A stretch of DNA of 64,000 bases from [Eubacterium] siraeum (GTDB lineage: Bacteria > Bacillota > Clostridia > Oscillospirales > Ruminococcaceae). The stretch covers positions 1,612,001-1,676,000 of the forward strand of contig CP102281.1 of assembly GCA_025150425.1 (NCBI GenBank), written 5' to 3'. How positions within the stretch are numbered: position 1 is the first letter of the stretch; each line of letters opens with the position of its first letter. The translations under genes and the position numbers were made by a program. Positions 63,920-64,000 of the stretch are shown piece after piece. The notes beneath the pieces are model-generated. The model worked only from the letters and a program-made list of their open reading frames with translations. It had not been told where the DNA came from and did no database searches.

Positions 63920-64000
63920 TTATTCTGACTTTGCGGGAATATGCTTTTTGATTGCCTCGAAGCTTTCCTCGCTTATAACATGCTCAATGCGGCAGGCGTC
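63920..64000 (-). CDS. DtxR/MntR-type metal-dependent regulator, C-terminal end only
   Basis: The last 26 codons of a minus-strand gene enter the window from the right: DACRIEHVISEESFEAIKKH, then IPAKSE and TAA. The D-A-C-x-I/M-E-H-V-I-S motif holds metal-site residues of MntR/DtxR-family repressors. The rest lies outside the window, so the metal (Mn or Fe) cannot be assigned. Confidence 0.7.
   Translation of the reverse strand, partial: DACRIEHVISEESFEAIKKHIPAKSE

Overview
The window looks like a chromosomal segment of a gut or rumen Firmicute of the class Clostridia, most likely Oscillospiraceae/Ruminococcaceae (Ruminococcus- or [Eubacterium] siraeum-like). This is inferred from gene content and not from any database search. 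The supporting features are strong AAGGAGG-type ribosome sites, sigma-A promoters with a 17-bp spacer, a YlmC/YmxH sporulation protein, the Firmicute cassette rplU-prp-rpmA with a cleavable L27 leader, mini-RNase III, YfmF/YfmH, and a mannosylglucose phosphorylase typical of ruminococci. No tRNA, rRNA, CRISPR array or intact prophage was seen.

Layout. 1-4.8 kb: a truncated DUF6270-like gene, then a zinc-uptake operon (Fur-type regulator, substrate-binding lipoprotein, ATPase, permease) with a perfect 21-bp operator at its promoter. 4.8-11.7 kb: an ECF sigma/membrane anti-sigma pair with its own ECF-type promoter, a GNAT acetyltransferase, a Cache-GGDEF-EAL c-di-GMP phosphodiesterase overlapping an unknown partner gene, an IS200 element, and a 300-bp hairpin-rich element between 28-bp direct repeats. 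11.7-17.9 kb: galT, two lipoproteins, TspO, a DUF2461 protein, an FMN riboswitch with ribU, and two phage-gene scraps. 17.9-25.2 kb: rnr-mscL-membrane protein, a GH130 phosphorylase, and the convergent rpmG-secE-nusG-rplK-rplA operon. 25.2-30 kb: yfmF-yfmH-lgt-folD-small membrane protein. 30-31.4 kb: repeats, a probable stand-alone small RNA with an anti-Shine-Dalgarno stretch, and a NERD-domain protein. 31.5-37.3 kb: ychF, rplU-prp-rpmA, obgE-mrnC-yitT-yebC. 37.3-53.4 kb: GH127 with a divergent AraC regulator, a GNAT protein, a radical SAM protein, a heterodimeric ABC exporter, tyrA, an ATP-grasp ligase, a GH95 fucosidase, rpmB, a zinc-ribbon membrane protein and a LytTR-PAS regulator. 53.5-64 kb: gatD-murT, an L-fucose catabolic cluster (isomerase, kinase, mutarotase, aldolase, lactaldehyde reductase), rpsB-tsf, ymxH and the end of a DtxR/MntR-type regulator.

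How the genes fit together. The sugar genes suggest use of plant and host glycans: GH130 phosphorolyses mannosyl-glucose from mannan, GH127 releases beta-L-arabinofuranose, GH95 releases alpha-1,2-L-fucose, and the fuc cluster converts fucose to dihydroxyacetone phosphate and propanediol. No sugar transporter is in the window. Housekeeping operons for translation, RNA decay and lipoprotein or cell-wall maturation fill most of the rest.

The items most worth a second look are the putative sRNA at 30.3-30.4 kb, the GatD homologue that lacks its catalytic cysteine, the hairpin element at 11.4-11.7 kb, and the unknown gene translationally coupled to the EAL protein.
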